This document shows, one piece after another, positions 9,273-17,558 of a stretch of DNA of 64,000 bases. The stretch covers positions 141,052 to 205,051 of the forward strand of contig DFLT01000002.1 in NCBI GenBank assembly GCA_002375465.1, written 5' to 3'. The first letter of the stretch is position 1. Each line of letters opens with the position of its first letter. The position numbers and the translations under genes were made by a program. The notes beneath the pieces are model-generated. The model was not told the origin of the DNA. It did not search any database and worked only from the letters and a program-made list of their open reading frames with translations. The DNA is from Alphaproteobacteria bacterium UBA3612 (lineage in GTDB: Bacteria > Pseudomonadota > Alphaproteobacteria > Sphingomonadales > Sphingomonadaceae).

Positions 9273-9851
9273 TGCCTCTGACAGATACTCGCCTCCGCGC
9301 ACTCAAGCCCAAGGATAAGCCGTACAAGGTAACCGATGAGCGTGGCCTGTATGTTGAGGTCACGCCGACCGGCGGTAAACTTTGGCGTTTCCGATACCGG
9401 ATCGGCGGCGCGCAAAAGAAGCTCTGCATCGGCAGCTATCCCGACATCAGCCTCAAGCAAGCGCGAGACGCGGCCTACGAGGCGCGACGAGCTGTTGCTT
9501 CAGGGGGCGACCCGGCTTTTGAGAAGCGGAAGCGGAAAATCCGCGCGGAGTTCCTTTCTGCACAGACGTTCGAAGCAGTCGCACGTGAGTATATTGAACA
9601 GATGATGGTCCAGAATGGCCGCGCCGATGGCACGATCGTCAAGGCCAACTATTTCCTCGACAAGCTTGCACCTGCCATCGGGAACCGACCCATCAACGAG
9701 ATCGAGCCATTCGAAGTCCTGGCTCCTCTCAAACGTCTGGAAGCCACTGGTAAGCACGAGACTGCGAAGAAATGCCGCTCGTTCGCAGGCCGCGTGTTTC
9801 GCTACGGTGTCGCTACTACCCGCTGCAAATCCGATCCGACCAGTATGCTGA
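9272..9851 (+). pseudogene. Tyrosine integrase, N-terminal fragment
   Basis: Residues 1-193 align along their length with the intact integrase at 14617-15819: the DUF4102 arm-binding domain (KLWRFRYRIGG, IGSYPDISLKQAR), then the core-binding SAM-like domain (PAIGNRPINEIEP, ETAKKCRSFAGRVFRYG). Similarity stops abruptly after DPTSML near position 9851, before the catalytic domain, so the Arg-His-Arg-Tyr residues are absent. The frame then runs on by chance and fuses in phase with the unrelated small gene at 10082. The protein cannot catalyse recombination. The breakpoint implies a deletion or insertion within this older element. Confidence 0.88.
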
Positions 9852-10081
9852 ACGTTTGGGCGAGAGCGATCGAGGGCGCAAGTGTGACGGTTTGGCATGT
9901 GTTTGAATTCCCTTCGATCGGGCGGCTTCGTTCTCAAGCACCCAACTGGCCGCACGCGGTCAGCCTTCAATGCCCGGCCCGCGCCAGTTCGCTCCGCACC
10001 CGTGTTGAACACGAATTCTGCCCTTGGCCGTGCGGCCCTTCCGTTGGTGCAACGAGCCACCAGACACGAAAGGAAATCATC

Positions 10082-10306
10082 ATGGCACGCAGCAATACCG
10101 CACCCGCGCAGGAGACTAACCCGCCGGAATTCCTTGCCTGGCATGTCGCCAACAAGGGCGACAAGGGTTTCTGGACCCGCATCGGAGCCGCGTGGTTCCA
10201 CCGCGACCGCAAAGGGCTTTCGCTTCAATTGGAAGTGGTGCCTATCAATGGCCGGATCGTCCTGCGCACGCCGTTGGACGACGAGAAGAAGGAACCGGGC
10301 GCTTAG
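10082..10306 (+). CDS. Small conserved-type protein of mobile elements
   Basis: A 74-residue protein starting MARSNTAP, preceded by AAAGGA at good spacing. The core (FLAWHVANKGDKGFWTRIG, then AAWFHRDRKGLSLQLELV-like strands and NGRIVLRTPLD) resembles small uncharacterised proteins commonly carried by conjugative and integrative elements of alphaproteobacteria. It is read in the same phase as the broken integrase, but has its own ribosome-binding site. I recognise the type from mobile elements; no function is known to me. Confidence 0.7.
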   Translation: MARSNTAPAQETNPPEFLAWHVANKGDKGFWTRIGAAWFHRDRKGLSLQLEVVPINGRIVLRTPLDDEKKEPGA

Positions 10307-10508
10307 TGCCCGGCCTTCGAGTGGGTGGACTGGAATTGAACCATTGGCGGATCGACAGCTTTCAGCCGACGAGACGTTAGAAGCGAACTTTCATCGATAG
10401 TTGCCTTTGTTTTTACAGCTTTGCATTACGCATCGGCAATGCAACTCCGTGTCGGCAAGTGTCAGGGGCGCCGTATCACCGTCCTTAGGTCAAAGCGCGG
10501 TCTGAACA

Positions 10509-12080
10509 CTAGGGAGAGCGGCGGGAGGCCTTTCCCGCGGCATCCTCTGCACCGGCGGCAGGCTGATGATCGTCGTTGATTTCGCGGCCAAGAAGATCGA
10601 GCGTCACGGTGCGAGAGAATAGGACACGTGGCGATGGGCCTCTCCAAACCCCCTCGCCATCCTCGATCCGGAAGTTTGCAATGTTAGGAAACAGCGCGTC
10701 GTCAATGGGGTAGAGCGCTCGCGGATTGTGGTGTAGCTCGAGTTCGTCGGCCCAACCTTCCCAGTAAGCGGGATCCTCCACGTCAAAATCGAAAGGGATG
10801 GCCTCGTAGGCGTCTGGGCGTGGGTCGTTCCAGCCACCAGACCGCCGGAGGGTAACGAACCGATCACCAAAGCCAGCACGCACCGCCATGCGGTTGAACT
10901 TAGCGATCGTACCCGCGTTGCTAAACAGCACGGCCGACACGTTCTCCGTCCCATCCTGCTCGAAAAACGGAAGTATCTGGTTCGAGCCCTTCTCGAAGGC
11001 GTCAATACGCTTTTCCTCGCCATATTCGCGGCCATCAGGTCCGGTGCTGACGGCGGCGGAACGACCATATAAATAGATAGGCAGCGCTGTATGCGACCAA
11101 GTCATCGAGGCTTGCGCGTGGAAGTCGGCGATCGCCAGTACGAATGGCTTTCCCTTGACGTGATCAAGCTCCCAGTAGCGCTTGCCGACTTTGGTATGTA
11201 GGGGCGACCCGAACTTCAGTGTCATTTCCTTTTCAAGGAATGACCATCGATCATCAGGAACGGGAGGCGGTTCTCCGCCCGTTGTCGCCACAGCGCGGGT
11301 GTCGGGTGCGTTAGCGGTAGTCGCCTCGACGAAAAGCTCGATCCCGTTTCGCTCCAAGTGGTAGTCGGGTGACTGATGATCGTGACGTAACCGGAAGCCC
11401 ATTTCGCGGAACGCGAATGACAGGTAAATCTCCCAGACGCGGGCGCTGTAACCTGTCGTTTGGAAGTCTCGGGCGAGGTTGCCGTCCAAGTCGGGCACCC
11501 AGCGCGAAAGCTCGGCCATTAGCGCTTTCGCCCCGCGCTGCGCTACGCCGTCTCGAAGGATTCTGAAGTCGGGATGCAGGGCCGTTTCATCTACTTCGGC
11601 GATCGGCGAGAATAGGTCGGTCCCTTTGGGCTGGTCGGGCAATGGCTTTAGGGTTGGTTTGAGTTCGAGGGCCGATAGCCCCATGTTGCCGCGCAGCATG
11701 TCTTCGGCGGCCCGGACCGTCGGAAGGCCTCGCTGATGTCCAACCGGGCGGTAGCGTCCCTCGCCATCGCGAGCGATCACCGCGAGGCCCACTTTGCCGG
11801 GACCACCCTTAAGATAGACCACGGCGAGGAGCCGCTCCCGGTCGGCTGACCAGAAGGATGTGGGCGAGCACTCGTCCCTAAAGTCCTGCGGCAGGCCCCA
11901 GAGTGCAAGCGCCTCGAAGCGCTCTCGTGACATCCGCTCGAAGCCGCTCTGGCGATCAGGATCGTAAAGCCGGACGTCGTCAGCCAAGCGAGCGATCAAC
12001 TCTTCTCGCGATATAAAGAGGTCGATGCTATCGCCCTCGTTTTGTTGATCGGAAGGCTGTCTGCCTTGGCTTCCACTCAT
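10509..12080 (-). CDS. Uncharacterised protein with nuclease-like motif, cassette gene 2
   Basis: A 523-residue protein with no family I can name. Residues 205-260 carry a pattern typical of the PD-(D/E)XK nuclease fold: an N-terminal helix with Glu217 (RVWEIYLSFAF), then SPDYHLERNGIELFVEATT, giving Asp239 and Glu252 with Thr254 where the usual motif has Lys. The N-terminal part (about 50-150) looks like a separate domain with a beta-strand-rich core (LLAVVYLKGGPGKVGLAVI). The C-terminal half is rich in aromatic and acidic residues. It lies 99 bp downstream of the 724-residue nuclease-like gene on the same strand, with no other gene between, so the two probably form one transcript. With the lysine replaced it may be a non-classical or inactive nuclease. 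Restriction or other defence is the best guess, not shown. Confidence 0.75.
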   Translation of the reverse strand: MSGSQGRQPSDQQNEGDSIDLFISREELIARLADDVRLYDPDRQSGFERMSRERFEALALWGLPQDFRDECSPTSFWSADRERLLAVVYLKGGPGKVGLAVIARDGEGRYRPVGHQRGLPTVRAAEDMLRGNMGLSALELKPTLKPLPDQPKGTDLFSPIAEVDETALHPDFRILRDGVAQRGAKALMAELSRWVPDLDGNLARDFQTTGYSARVWEIYLSFAFREMGFRLRHDHQSPDYHLERNGIELFVEATTANAPDTRAVATTGGEPPPVPDDRWSFLEKEMTLKFGSPLHTKVGKRYWELDHVKGKPFVLAIADFHAQASMTWSHTALPIYLYGRSAAVSTGPDGREYGEEKRIDAFEKGSNQILPFFEQDGTENVSAVLFSNAGTIAKFNRMAVRAGFGDRFVTLRRSGGWNDPRPDAYEAIPFDFDVEDPAYWEGWADELELHHNPRALYPIDDALFPNIANFRIEDGEGVWRGPSPRVLFSRTVTLDLLGREINDDHQPAAGAEDAAGKASRRSP

Positions 12081-12179
12081 CTATCCCCCAATCCTTCAAA
12101 CCGATCCACAGCAGCAATGACTGGTCGGCGACAGTTACAAGCGATGCGGTGGCATCTAACCGAAAGCAATTTCCCGAGA

Positions 12180-14354
12180 TCAGCTCAAACCCTGCCGCCT
12201 CCCACCAATCACGGGCGGTCCATGCCTCGCACGCAGTTCACGGTCCCACTTAATCATGTCGAGTACGTACGATGAGAACGCGAGGTCTCGGTATCCCATC
12301 GAATAGCGCCATTCGCGAGGATCCAGCGCCGCCAGCTGATCCGTAGCAATCGACGCGGGACCAAGATAGGCAATTAAATCTGCGGTTTGGAAGTCAGGAC
12401 CTCGCCAAAATGATAGGCTGTCCTCATCCGCGACGATGCGTCCGCTCGTTAGGACGTTGATCAGTTCGTGGGCCTGCCGGATTGGGTGTCCGTTTAAGTT
12501 TGCTCCGTGGAAGACCCGGTTACCGATGACAATACCGGTGTGGACTTCGCAGGACGCGTCGACATCCCACCCGAGCTTCTGAAAGAGGACCTCCCGATTA
12601 TTGGTGTTCGCTAGGATCTTGTGCCGCTTGTCGAGCTGCTTCCTGGCGCTGCGAATATGATCCCAGCTGTTGCGCATCTCGTGGACGGACACCGGATGGT
12701 AAGCGTTTTTGCACTCGAACAGGAAGAGCGACCGATCGCGCCAGGCGACAACGTCCAGTTCCAACTCTTGGCCAGCAACCTTCACCTCAAAGTCGCTATG
12801 GACGAGGAAGCCTGCGCAACCCAGCGCCTCCGTTACAGCTTGGACCACGCGGTCCTTGGGGCCAATGGCGGCAGACCGGAGACGGTTGGCGACGATCGTG
12901 TTACGCACGAGGTTTGAAGCCGCGACAACGTGCGGCGCTATGACGTAGTAGCCCCCGGTATCCAAGAAAGGGCGATACTGTAGGTCGAGGTGCGGCTCGC
13001 CCGGCTCCATCGTCAGGAGGGAGACGATCTCAACGGCTTTGTCCACATCGCCGAAAATCAGCTCCATCTGCTTTATAAGGTCGTCGTGACGGATGACGAG
13101 CAAAGTCGAGGTCAGGGTCAACTCCCCGCGCTCGGACTCGTCCTTCAGGTCCGAAAGACGTCGCTGATAGGCGCAACTGAGAAAGTTGAAGTAGCGCTGC
13201 ACCTTAAAGACGTCCATCGAGGTGACGTGGTCGGTGATCGAAAAGATCAATTCCTCGAACGTGCCGAAGTTGTCGACGTCGAGCGCGAGGAGCATTTGGA
13301 GTTCGTCGAGAAACAGATCGTCGCGCGCGAAGAACTCTTCGAAAATTTCAGGCACGGCCGGCAGGCGCAAAACCAATCTACGTATCGGTTGTTCAACCAG
13401 CTCAAGCATCTCCCCGAAGCTGCCCCGCTCGAAGCCGCGGTCGATAACAGAGCGCATGGAGATCGCAGGCTTTGTCTGCTGCAGGTGCGTGTAGCGGATC
13501 ATTCCCTGGTTCTGTGACTGGATGTAGCCAAGTCGGACGGAGCGCTCGAGGTCGGGATCGATGGAGGAGATGGTGACGGTCTCACCCGCACTGTCGGCGC
13601 GGTACGGAAGGCCGTCGATGAAGAACTCGGCTTCCCTGAACTTCGTAAGGCGGATAGCGGCAACAAGCAACCGCTCGTAGACGAGCGCGTTCTTCGTGAA
13701 AGCGTCCGTGTCCACATGTGTGAAGCTGACGCCATCGACCGGAAACATAGAAGCGTAGGTGCGCAACACGAGCGAGGCCGCTTCAGCATACTCTTCCGAG
13801 GAGTAGCGATGGCCGCTCAGGGAGCTTGCCTCATGGTCGTTCAACCAGCCGTGGTAGAACAAGGTGTTAACCATCACGAATACGGTCTTCAGTACCACGG
13901 CATGGCGCGACCGGATCGTCGTCTCTATCTCTTTCTGTAGTGCCCGGGCGTTGCCGGCGAGGCGCGAAAGCGCCACGACCGATTCGAGATACACGATTCG
14001 GTCAGGGGACGCCGTCAGCAGCTCGCGCACGCTGAGCGCGGCCTTGGCAACCCTGCCGATCAGAGATCCCCGGAATTCATACCGCGATGCTCGCAAAACA
14101 CCCTCGCGCCGCATGCAGGCGATGGCATGATCCGCGTCGAGAAACATCATGGCGAGTGCCGTCGCGATTGCTTCGCCCGCGCGGTTATCGTTTAGATACT
14201 TTGCCAGCAATTGGACATGAGCCTTGACATCCGAGGCGAGTGACTTCGACGTGGGTTGGCGGACTTGGTTCCGAAGCAGCGCGACCATCGCCCGCTGGCT
14301 TTTGGCGGCAATTAGCCGGGCCGCAAGATCTGATACTGGCTGGAACTGGGACAA
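12180..14354 (-). CDS. Large protein with C-terminal PD-(D/E)XK nuclease domain, cassette gene 1
   Basis: A 724-residue protein. The first 450 residues are mainly helical and unfamiliar. Residues 498-600 show a well-formed PD-(D/E)XK (Mrr/NERD-like) nuclease core: helix with Glu509, then QELELDVVAWRDRSLFLFE with Asp534 and the E547-C-K549 motif, followed by a helix with Gln573 (RSARKQLDKR). All canonical residues are present, so catalytic activity is plausible. The long N-terminal region could be a sensor or scaffold. It is the first gene of a two-gene cassette whose partner (10509-12080) also has a nuclease-like pattern. The surroundings are a tRNA-Leu integrative block. The combination suggests a defence module, but I cannot match it to a named system. 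Confidence 0.8.
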   Translation of the reverse strand: MSQFQPVSDLAARLIAAKSQRAMVALLRNQVRQPTSKSLASDVKAHVQLLAKYLNDNRAGEAIATALAMMFLDADHAIACMRREGVLRASRYEFRGSLIGRVAKAALSVRELLTASPDRIVYLESVVALSRLAGNARALQKEIETTIRSRHAVVLKTVFVMVNTLFYHGWLNDHEASSLSGHRYSSEEYAEAASLVLRTYASMFPVDGVSFTHVDTDAFTKNALVYERLLVAAIRLTKFREAEFFIDGLPYRADSAGETVTISSIDPDLERSVRLGYIQSQNQGMIRYTHLQQTKPAISMRSVIDRGFERGSFGEMLELVEQPIRRLVLRLPAVPEIFEEFFARDDLFLDELQMLLALDVDNFGTFEELIFSITDHVTSMDVFKVQRYFNFLSCAYQRRLSDLKDESERGELTLTSTLLVIRHDDLIKQMELIFGDVDKAVEIVSLLTMEPGEPHLDLQYRPFLDTGGYYVIAPHVVAASNLVRNTIVANRLRSAAIGPKDRVVQAVTEALGCAGFLVHSDFEVKVAGQELELDVVAWRDRSLFLFECKNAYHPVSVHEMRNSWDHIRSARKQLDKRHKILANTNNREVLFQKLGWDVDASCEVHTGIVIGNRVFHGANLNGHPIRQAHELINVLTSGRIVADEDSLSFWRGPDFQTADLIAYLGPASIATDQLAALDPREWRYSMGYRDLAFSSYVLDMIKWDRELRARHGPPVIGGRRQGLS

Positions 14355-14616
14355 TTCATTCTCTTTATTATGACCGACAGTGCGTGACGATATGCTGCGA
14401 ATGAGAATTTTTCACCATGTCGGCTACCCTAATTTCCCGTCCTCTAAGTAGCCGGTGCGCGATTTCTGAATCAACAGACGCTTGTCCGCTATTTTGCTCA
14501 CGCAACATCAGGAAGCATGCGGACGGCGCCCAACTGAACGGCCATAATTGGATTTTATCGATCTACGGTCGAACGATTGGAATAGGGCGCAAAGCCGCCA
14601 CCATCTCAAATTGCAG
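14355..14616. other. Intergenic region upstream of the nuclease cassette
   Basis: 262 bp between the integrase stop and the 724-residue gene, both on the - strand. It is AT-richer than its surroundings and presumably holds the cassette promoter, although I could not pick a convincing -35/-10 pair. No gene is seen. Confidence 0.4.
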
Positions 14617-15819
14617 TCAGCGACTCGCTCCGCGTTGTCGAAGCTCATCAAGATAGTCGCTCCACCATTGCGCCATCTTTACGCGTTCATCCCAGTAGTT
14701 CCCGCGATTGTAGACGCCACGAATAGCGTTGCTGTCACCATGAGCGAGTGCCCGCTCGATGGCGTCAGGATGCCAGAGGCCGCTTTCATTTAACATCGTT
14801 GAAGCAGTCGAGCGCAGTCCGTGTGCCGTCACTTCTTCTTTAGTGAACCCCATACGCCGAAATGCCGCGTTGATCGTATTCTCGCTCATCGGGCGCTGGT
14901 TCGTATGGAACGCCGGGAAGATGTAGCCCTTGCTGCCGGTAATTGGTTTGAGCTCTCGCAACAGGTCCAACACTTGGCGTGATAGCGGCACCACATGGGC
15001 CCGCCGCGCCTTCATCTTGCCTTCCGGTATTGTCCAGGTGGCCTTGTCCCAATCGATCTCGTTCCACTCGCCGTGGCGAAGCTCACCGGGTCGCACAAAG
15101 ACATGGGGTGCGATCTTCAGCGCGAACTTCGTCGCCGGGTAACATTCGAAATCATCGATAGCACGGAGCAGCCCGCCCAACTTCTCTGGTTCGAGGATCG
15201 CCGCGTAGTGCCGTGCTTTGGGCGTGACCAGTGCACCCTGCAGGATCGAAGTCGGATCGGTTTGGCACTGGCCAAGCGCAGCTCCATGCCGGAACACCCG
15301 GCTTGCGAAGGAGCGGCACTTCTTCGCTGTCTCGAGATTACCTTTGGCTTCGAGTTTCTTGAGCGCCGCCAGCATCAACTGCGGATCGACATCGTTGATT
15401 GGCATATTGCCGATCGCTGGCTTGAGCAGTTCGAGGAACCAGCGCGCCTTGCGCAGCGTGGCCTCTGCCCTGCCTTCGGGCACCATCTTCTCGTCGATGT
15501 ACTTATTGGCGATGACCTCGAAGGTGTTCTCCGCACCTAGCTTGATCCTGGCCTTCTTGCGCTTACGCTCCAGCATTGGATCGATGCCATCGGAAACCTT
15601 GAGCCGTGCTCGGTCGCGAAGCTGGCGCGCTTGCGACAAGCTGATCTCAGGGAACGCGCCGATGGGCAGCTTCTTCTCCTTACCGCCAAAGCGGTACTTG
15701 AAATACCAGAGCTTGGAGCCGTTCGGCTTCACCAAAAGCAGCAGCCCCCGCGAGTCGTATTTCTTGTATGACTTGTCGGCAGCCCGGAAGCCTTTGATTT
15801 CCTGCACATTGAGGCTCAT
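14617..15819 (-). CDS. Tyrosine recombinase/integrase (DUF4102 type), intact
   Basis: Site-specific integrase of a tRNA-Leu integrative element. The N-terminal DUF4102 domain (residues 1-85: KLWYFKYRFGG, IGAFPEISLSQAR), core-binding domain (about 97-195) and catalytic domain (about 205-390) are complete. The catalytic set is visible: Arg243 in FVRPGELR, Lys268/Lys270 in GKMKARR, His333 and Arg336 in HGLR, His360 in AHGDS, and Tyr370 in GVYNRGNYWDER. At 400 residues it is full length. It starts about 180 bp from the 3' end of the intact tRNA-Leu and reads away from it, the usual arrangement for this class. It should recombine the tRNA 3' core with its partner site. Confidence 0.95.
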   Translation of the reverse strand: MSLNVQEIKGFRAADKSYKKYDSRGLLLLVKPNGSKLWYFKYRFGGKEKKLPIGAFPEISLSQARQLRDRARLKVSDGIDPMLERKRKKARIKLGAENTFEVIANKYIDEKMVPEGRAEATLRKARWFLELLKPAIGNMPINDVDPQLMLAALKKLEAKGNLETAKKCRSFASRVFRHGAALGQCQTDPTSILQGALVTPKARHYAAILEPEKLGGLLRAIDDFECYPATKFALKIAPHVFVRPGELRHGEWNEIDWDKATWTIPEGKMKARRAHVVPLSRQVLDLLRELKPITGSKGYIFPAFHTNQRPMSENTINAAFRRMGFTKEEVTAHGLRSTASTMLNESGLWHPDAIERALAHGDSNAIRGVYNRGNYWDERVKMAQWWSDYLDELRQRGASR

Positions 15820-15844
15820 TTGGGGGCCTCACTTTCGTGCGATT

Positions 15845-15870
15845 TGGGGGCTTTTGAGCTGGAGCCCCCA
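15845..15870. repeat. Inverted repeat in front of the intact integrase
   Basis: TGGGGGCT (15845-15852) and AGCCCCCA (15863-15870) form a perfect 8-bp inverted repeat, with further GCCCCC copies on either side between 15826 and 15883. Located 26 bp upstream of the integrase start, it could be an autoregulatory or arm-binding site. Confidence 0.5.
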
Positions 15871-15988
15871 GCCGAGGCCCCCACAGACGTTGGAACAAAG
15901 CGGAACAAAACAAGACCTCGCTTTCTGCGCTAGAGGTCAAGAATGGCAGAATTCCGCCATTTCTGCAATGTTTTGGAACGTTCTGATG

Positions 15989-16018
15989 AGAACAAATGGT
16001 GCCCAGAAGAGGACTCGA
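15989..16018 (-). repeat. tRNA-Leu 3' end att-like core, right
   Basis: 30 bases covering the T-arm/acceptor 3' half of tRNA-Leu plus ten flanking bases. They recur, minus one G, at 9086-9114 on the opposite strand. This is the presumed recombination core of the adjacent integrase. Confidence 0.75.
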
Positions 16019-16083
16019 ACCTCCACGTCCATACGGACACTAGCACCTGAAGCTAGCGCGTCTACCAATTCCGCCATCTGGGC
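15997..16083 (-). tRNA. tRNA-Leu (anticodon CAG)
   Basis: An 87-nt class II tRNA with encoded CCA. The acceptor stem GCCCAGA pairs with TCTGGGC, the D-arm is GGCGGAATTGGTAGACGC, and the anticodon loop TTCAGGT gives CAG. A long variable arm (TGTCCGTATGGACG) and the T-loop GGTTCGAGTCC are typical of tRNA-Leu. It remains complete although an integrase module abuts its 3' end, as expected when integration restores the gene. Confidence 0.95.
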
Positions 16084-16116
16084 CCGCGGTCCCCGCTTGG
16101 GGGTGCGAAGGTGGCG

Positions 16117-16145
16117 CAGCTAGGGGCAGGCGCCGCGCTTGTCAA
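16117..16145 (-). promoter_or_regulatory. Promoter of tRNA-Leu
   Basis: On the - strand TTGACA (16145-16140) is followed after 17 bp by TAGCTG (16122-16117). This is a good sigma-70-type pair 33 bp before the tRNA 5' end. Confidence 0.6.
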
Positions 16146-16220
16146 TGGTGGGGGCTGGCCTGTAACAGCAGACCCGCAAACGCCCGTCCCATCCTGTCTT
16201 GAAAAGGAAGACCCACAGCC

Positions 16221-17162
16221 ATGACCGACCTGGTCACCGTCTTCGGCGCCTCCGGCTTTATCGGCCGCTATGTCGTGCAGGAGCTTGCCGCGCGGGGCGC
16301 GCGCATTCGTGCGGTTACGCGCGATCCGCATACCGCTCAGTTCCTGAAACCACTGACCGCGCTTGGCCAGCTGGGCTATGCAAAGGCGCGGCTGTCGTCG
16401 GAGAAGGAGGTGCGTGCCGCGTGTGAGGGCGCAACCGCCGTCATCAACCTCGTCGGCATTCTGGACGGCAGCGATGAAGAATTCGGGGCTCTGCACCGCG
16501 AGGGCGCCCGGCGAATTGCGGAGGCTGCCGCCGGTGCGGGTGCCGCATCGATGATCCATGTGAGTGCAATCGGAGCGGATGCCGGCCTGGAGGATGGACC
16601 CGCCTATGCCCGCAGCAAGGGGGAGGGAGAGGAAGCCGTTCGCAAGGCCTTTGCCGACGCGACGATTGTCCGCCCGAGCATCGTCTTCGGGCCGGAGGAT
16701 GAATTCCTGAACCGTTTTGCCCGCCTGATTCGCGTGGCGCCCATCATGCCCATCGTTGCCCCGGATGCCCGGTTCCAGCCGGTTTACGTCAATGATCTGG
16801 CCGCGGGCATTTCAGAGGCTGCGCTGCATCCCGATATACATGGTGGCCAGACCTATGAAGTGGGCGGGCCGGATGTCGTCACCATGCGGGAGCTGATGCA
16901 CTATATTGCGCGCACGATCGGCCGGGACATTTCGATGCCGGAGGTTCCCGATGCGCTGACAGGAACGCTCAGCAAGGTGTTCGGGTGGATGCCCGGTGCG
17001 CCGATCACACATGATCAATATCTGATGCTGCAGCGGCCCAGCGTGGTTTCCGGGCCCAATGGCCTGTCCGCGCTTGGCGTCCAGCCGACGCCGGTGCAGG
17101 CGGTGGCCCCGAACTGGCTGGTGCGGTATCGGAAGCAGGGGCGCTTCACGCAGATGGCGTAG
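16221..17162 (+). CDS. NAD(P)-binding epimerase-like protein, NDUFA9/complex I type
   Basis: An extended short-chain dehydrogenase/reductase with the Rossmann motif GASGFIGRYVVQ at residues 9-20. It resembles the NDUFA9-like proteins found in alphaproteobacteria (VINLVGIL, VRPSIVFGPEDEF, FQPVYVNDLA). The Tyr-x3-Lys pair is present as YARSK. At 313 residues the length fits. In mitochondria the homologue is an accessory subunit of NADH dehydrogenase; in bacteria its role is uncertain. GGAAGA lies 9 bases upstream of the ATG. It is the first gene past tRNA-Leu and marks the return to core chromosome. Confidence 0.88.
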   Translation: MTDLVTVFGASGFIGRYVVQELAARGARIRAVTRDPHTAQFLKPLTALGQLGYAKARLSSEKEVRAACEGATAVINLVGILDGSDEEFGALHREGARRIAEAAAGAGAASMIHVSAIGADAGLEDGPAYARSKGEGEEAVRKAFADATIVRPSIVFGPEDEFLNRFARLIRVAPIMPIVAPDARFQPVYVNDLAAGISEAALHPDIHGGQTYEVGGPDVVTMRELMHYIARTIGRDISMPEVPDALTGTLSKVFGWMPGAPITHDQYLMLQRPSVVSGPNGLSALGVQPTPVQAVAPNWLVRYRKQGRFTQMA

Positions 17163-17215
17163 GCGCGTTTGAAGCGCGAGGGGCGCTCGGCCACGGGATC
17201 GGCGCGGGCGGCGGC

Positions 17216-17407
17216 TCAGTTGCCGAACAGGGCTGCGGCGCTCGCCTTGAAATCCTTTGCGCCGGTCAGTTTCTGGCGCGTGCGCTCGATTTCTGTCTCC
17301 AGCGCGGCGATGCGCGCTTCCAGCTCATGAACGCTGAGCGGATCCAGATCCTGTTTCATGATCGTGGCAAGCGGATCACCCGGGCGGGGCAGGTCATCTT
17401 CATCCAT
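17216..17407 (-). CDS. DUF1192 small coiled-coil protein
   Basis: A 63-residue protein of the DUF1192 family. It opens with an acidic N-terminus (MDEDDLPRPGDPL), followed by the motif DPLSVHELEARIAALETEI and a short coiled coil, ending ASAAALFGN. The family is restricted to alphaproteobacteria and its function is unknown. It is convergent with the epimerase-like gene and divergent from the quinone oxidoreductase, sharing a 150-bp promoter region with the latter. Confidence 0.88.
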   Translation of the reverse strand: MDEDDLPRPGDPLATIMKQDLDPLSVHELEARIAALETEIERTRQKLTGAKDFKASAAALFGN

Positions 17408-17558
17408 CTTCGCTGTTCTCCTGTGGCGAACTTAAGAACCCTCGCCCTATACAATAAAGGCGGCAGAGGGGCGAGCCGGGCCTGCGAAATAGCTTCTTTA
17501 ACGGTGCTGGTGACCGAGTCTTCCGCCTGCTAAGCCCCTCTCCACAAAGGCGGGGGAG

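Noticed and set aside
9272..10306. A 344-residue chimeric integrase
   Set aside because: The second part has no integrase homology and contains an independent small gene with its own ribosome-binding site.
10307..10508. Possible gene between the small mobile-element protein and the cassette
   Set aside because: No frame with coding character; only a convergent spacer.
15218..16123. 301-codon + strand frame with RTRTSTSIRTLAPEAS near its end
   Set aside because: It is the antisense of the integrase joined to the antisense reading of tRNA-Leu, not a gene.
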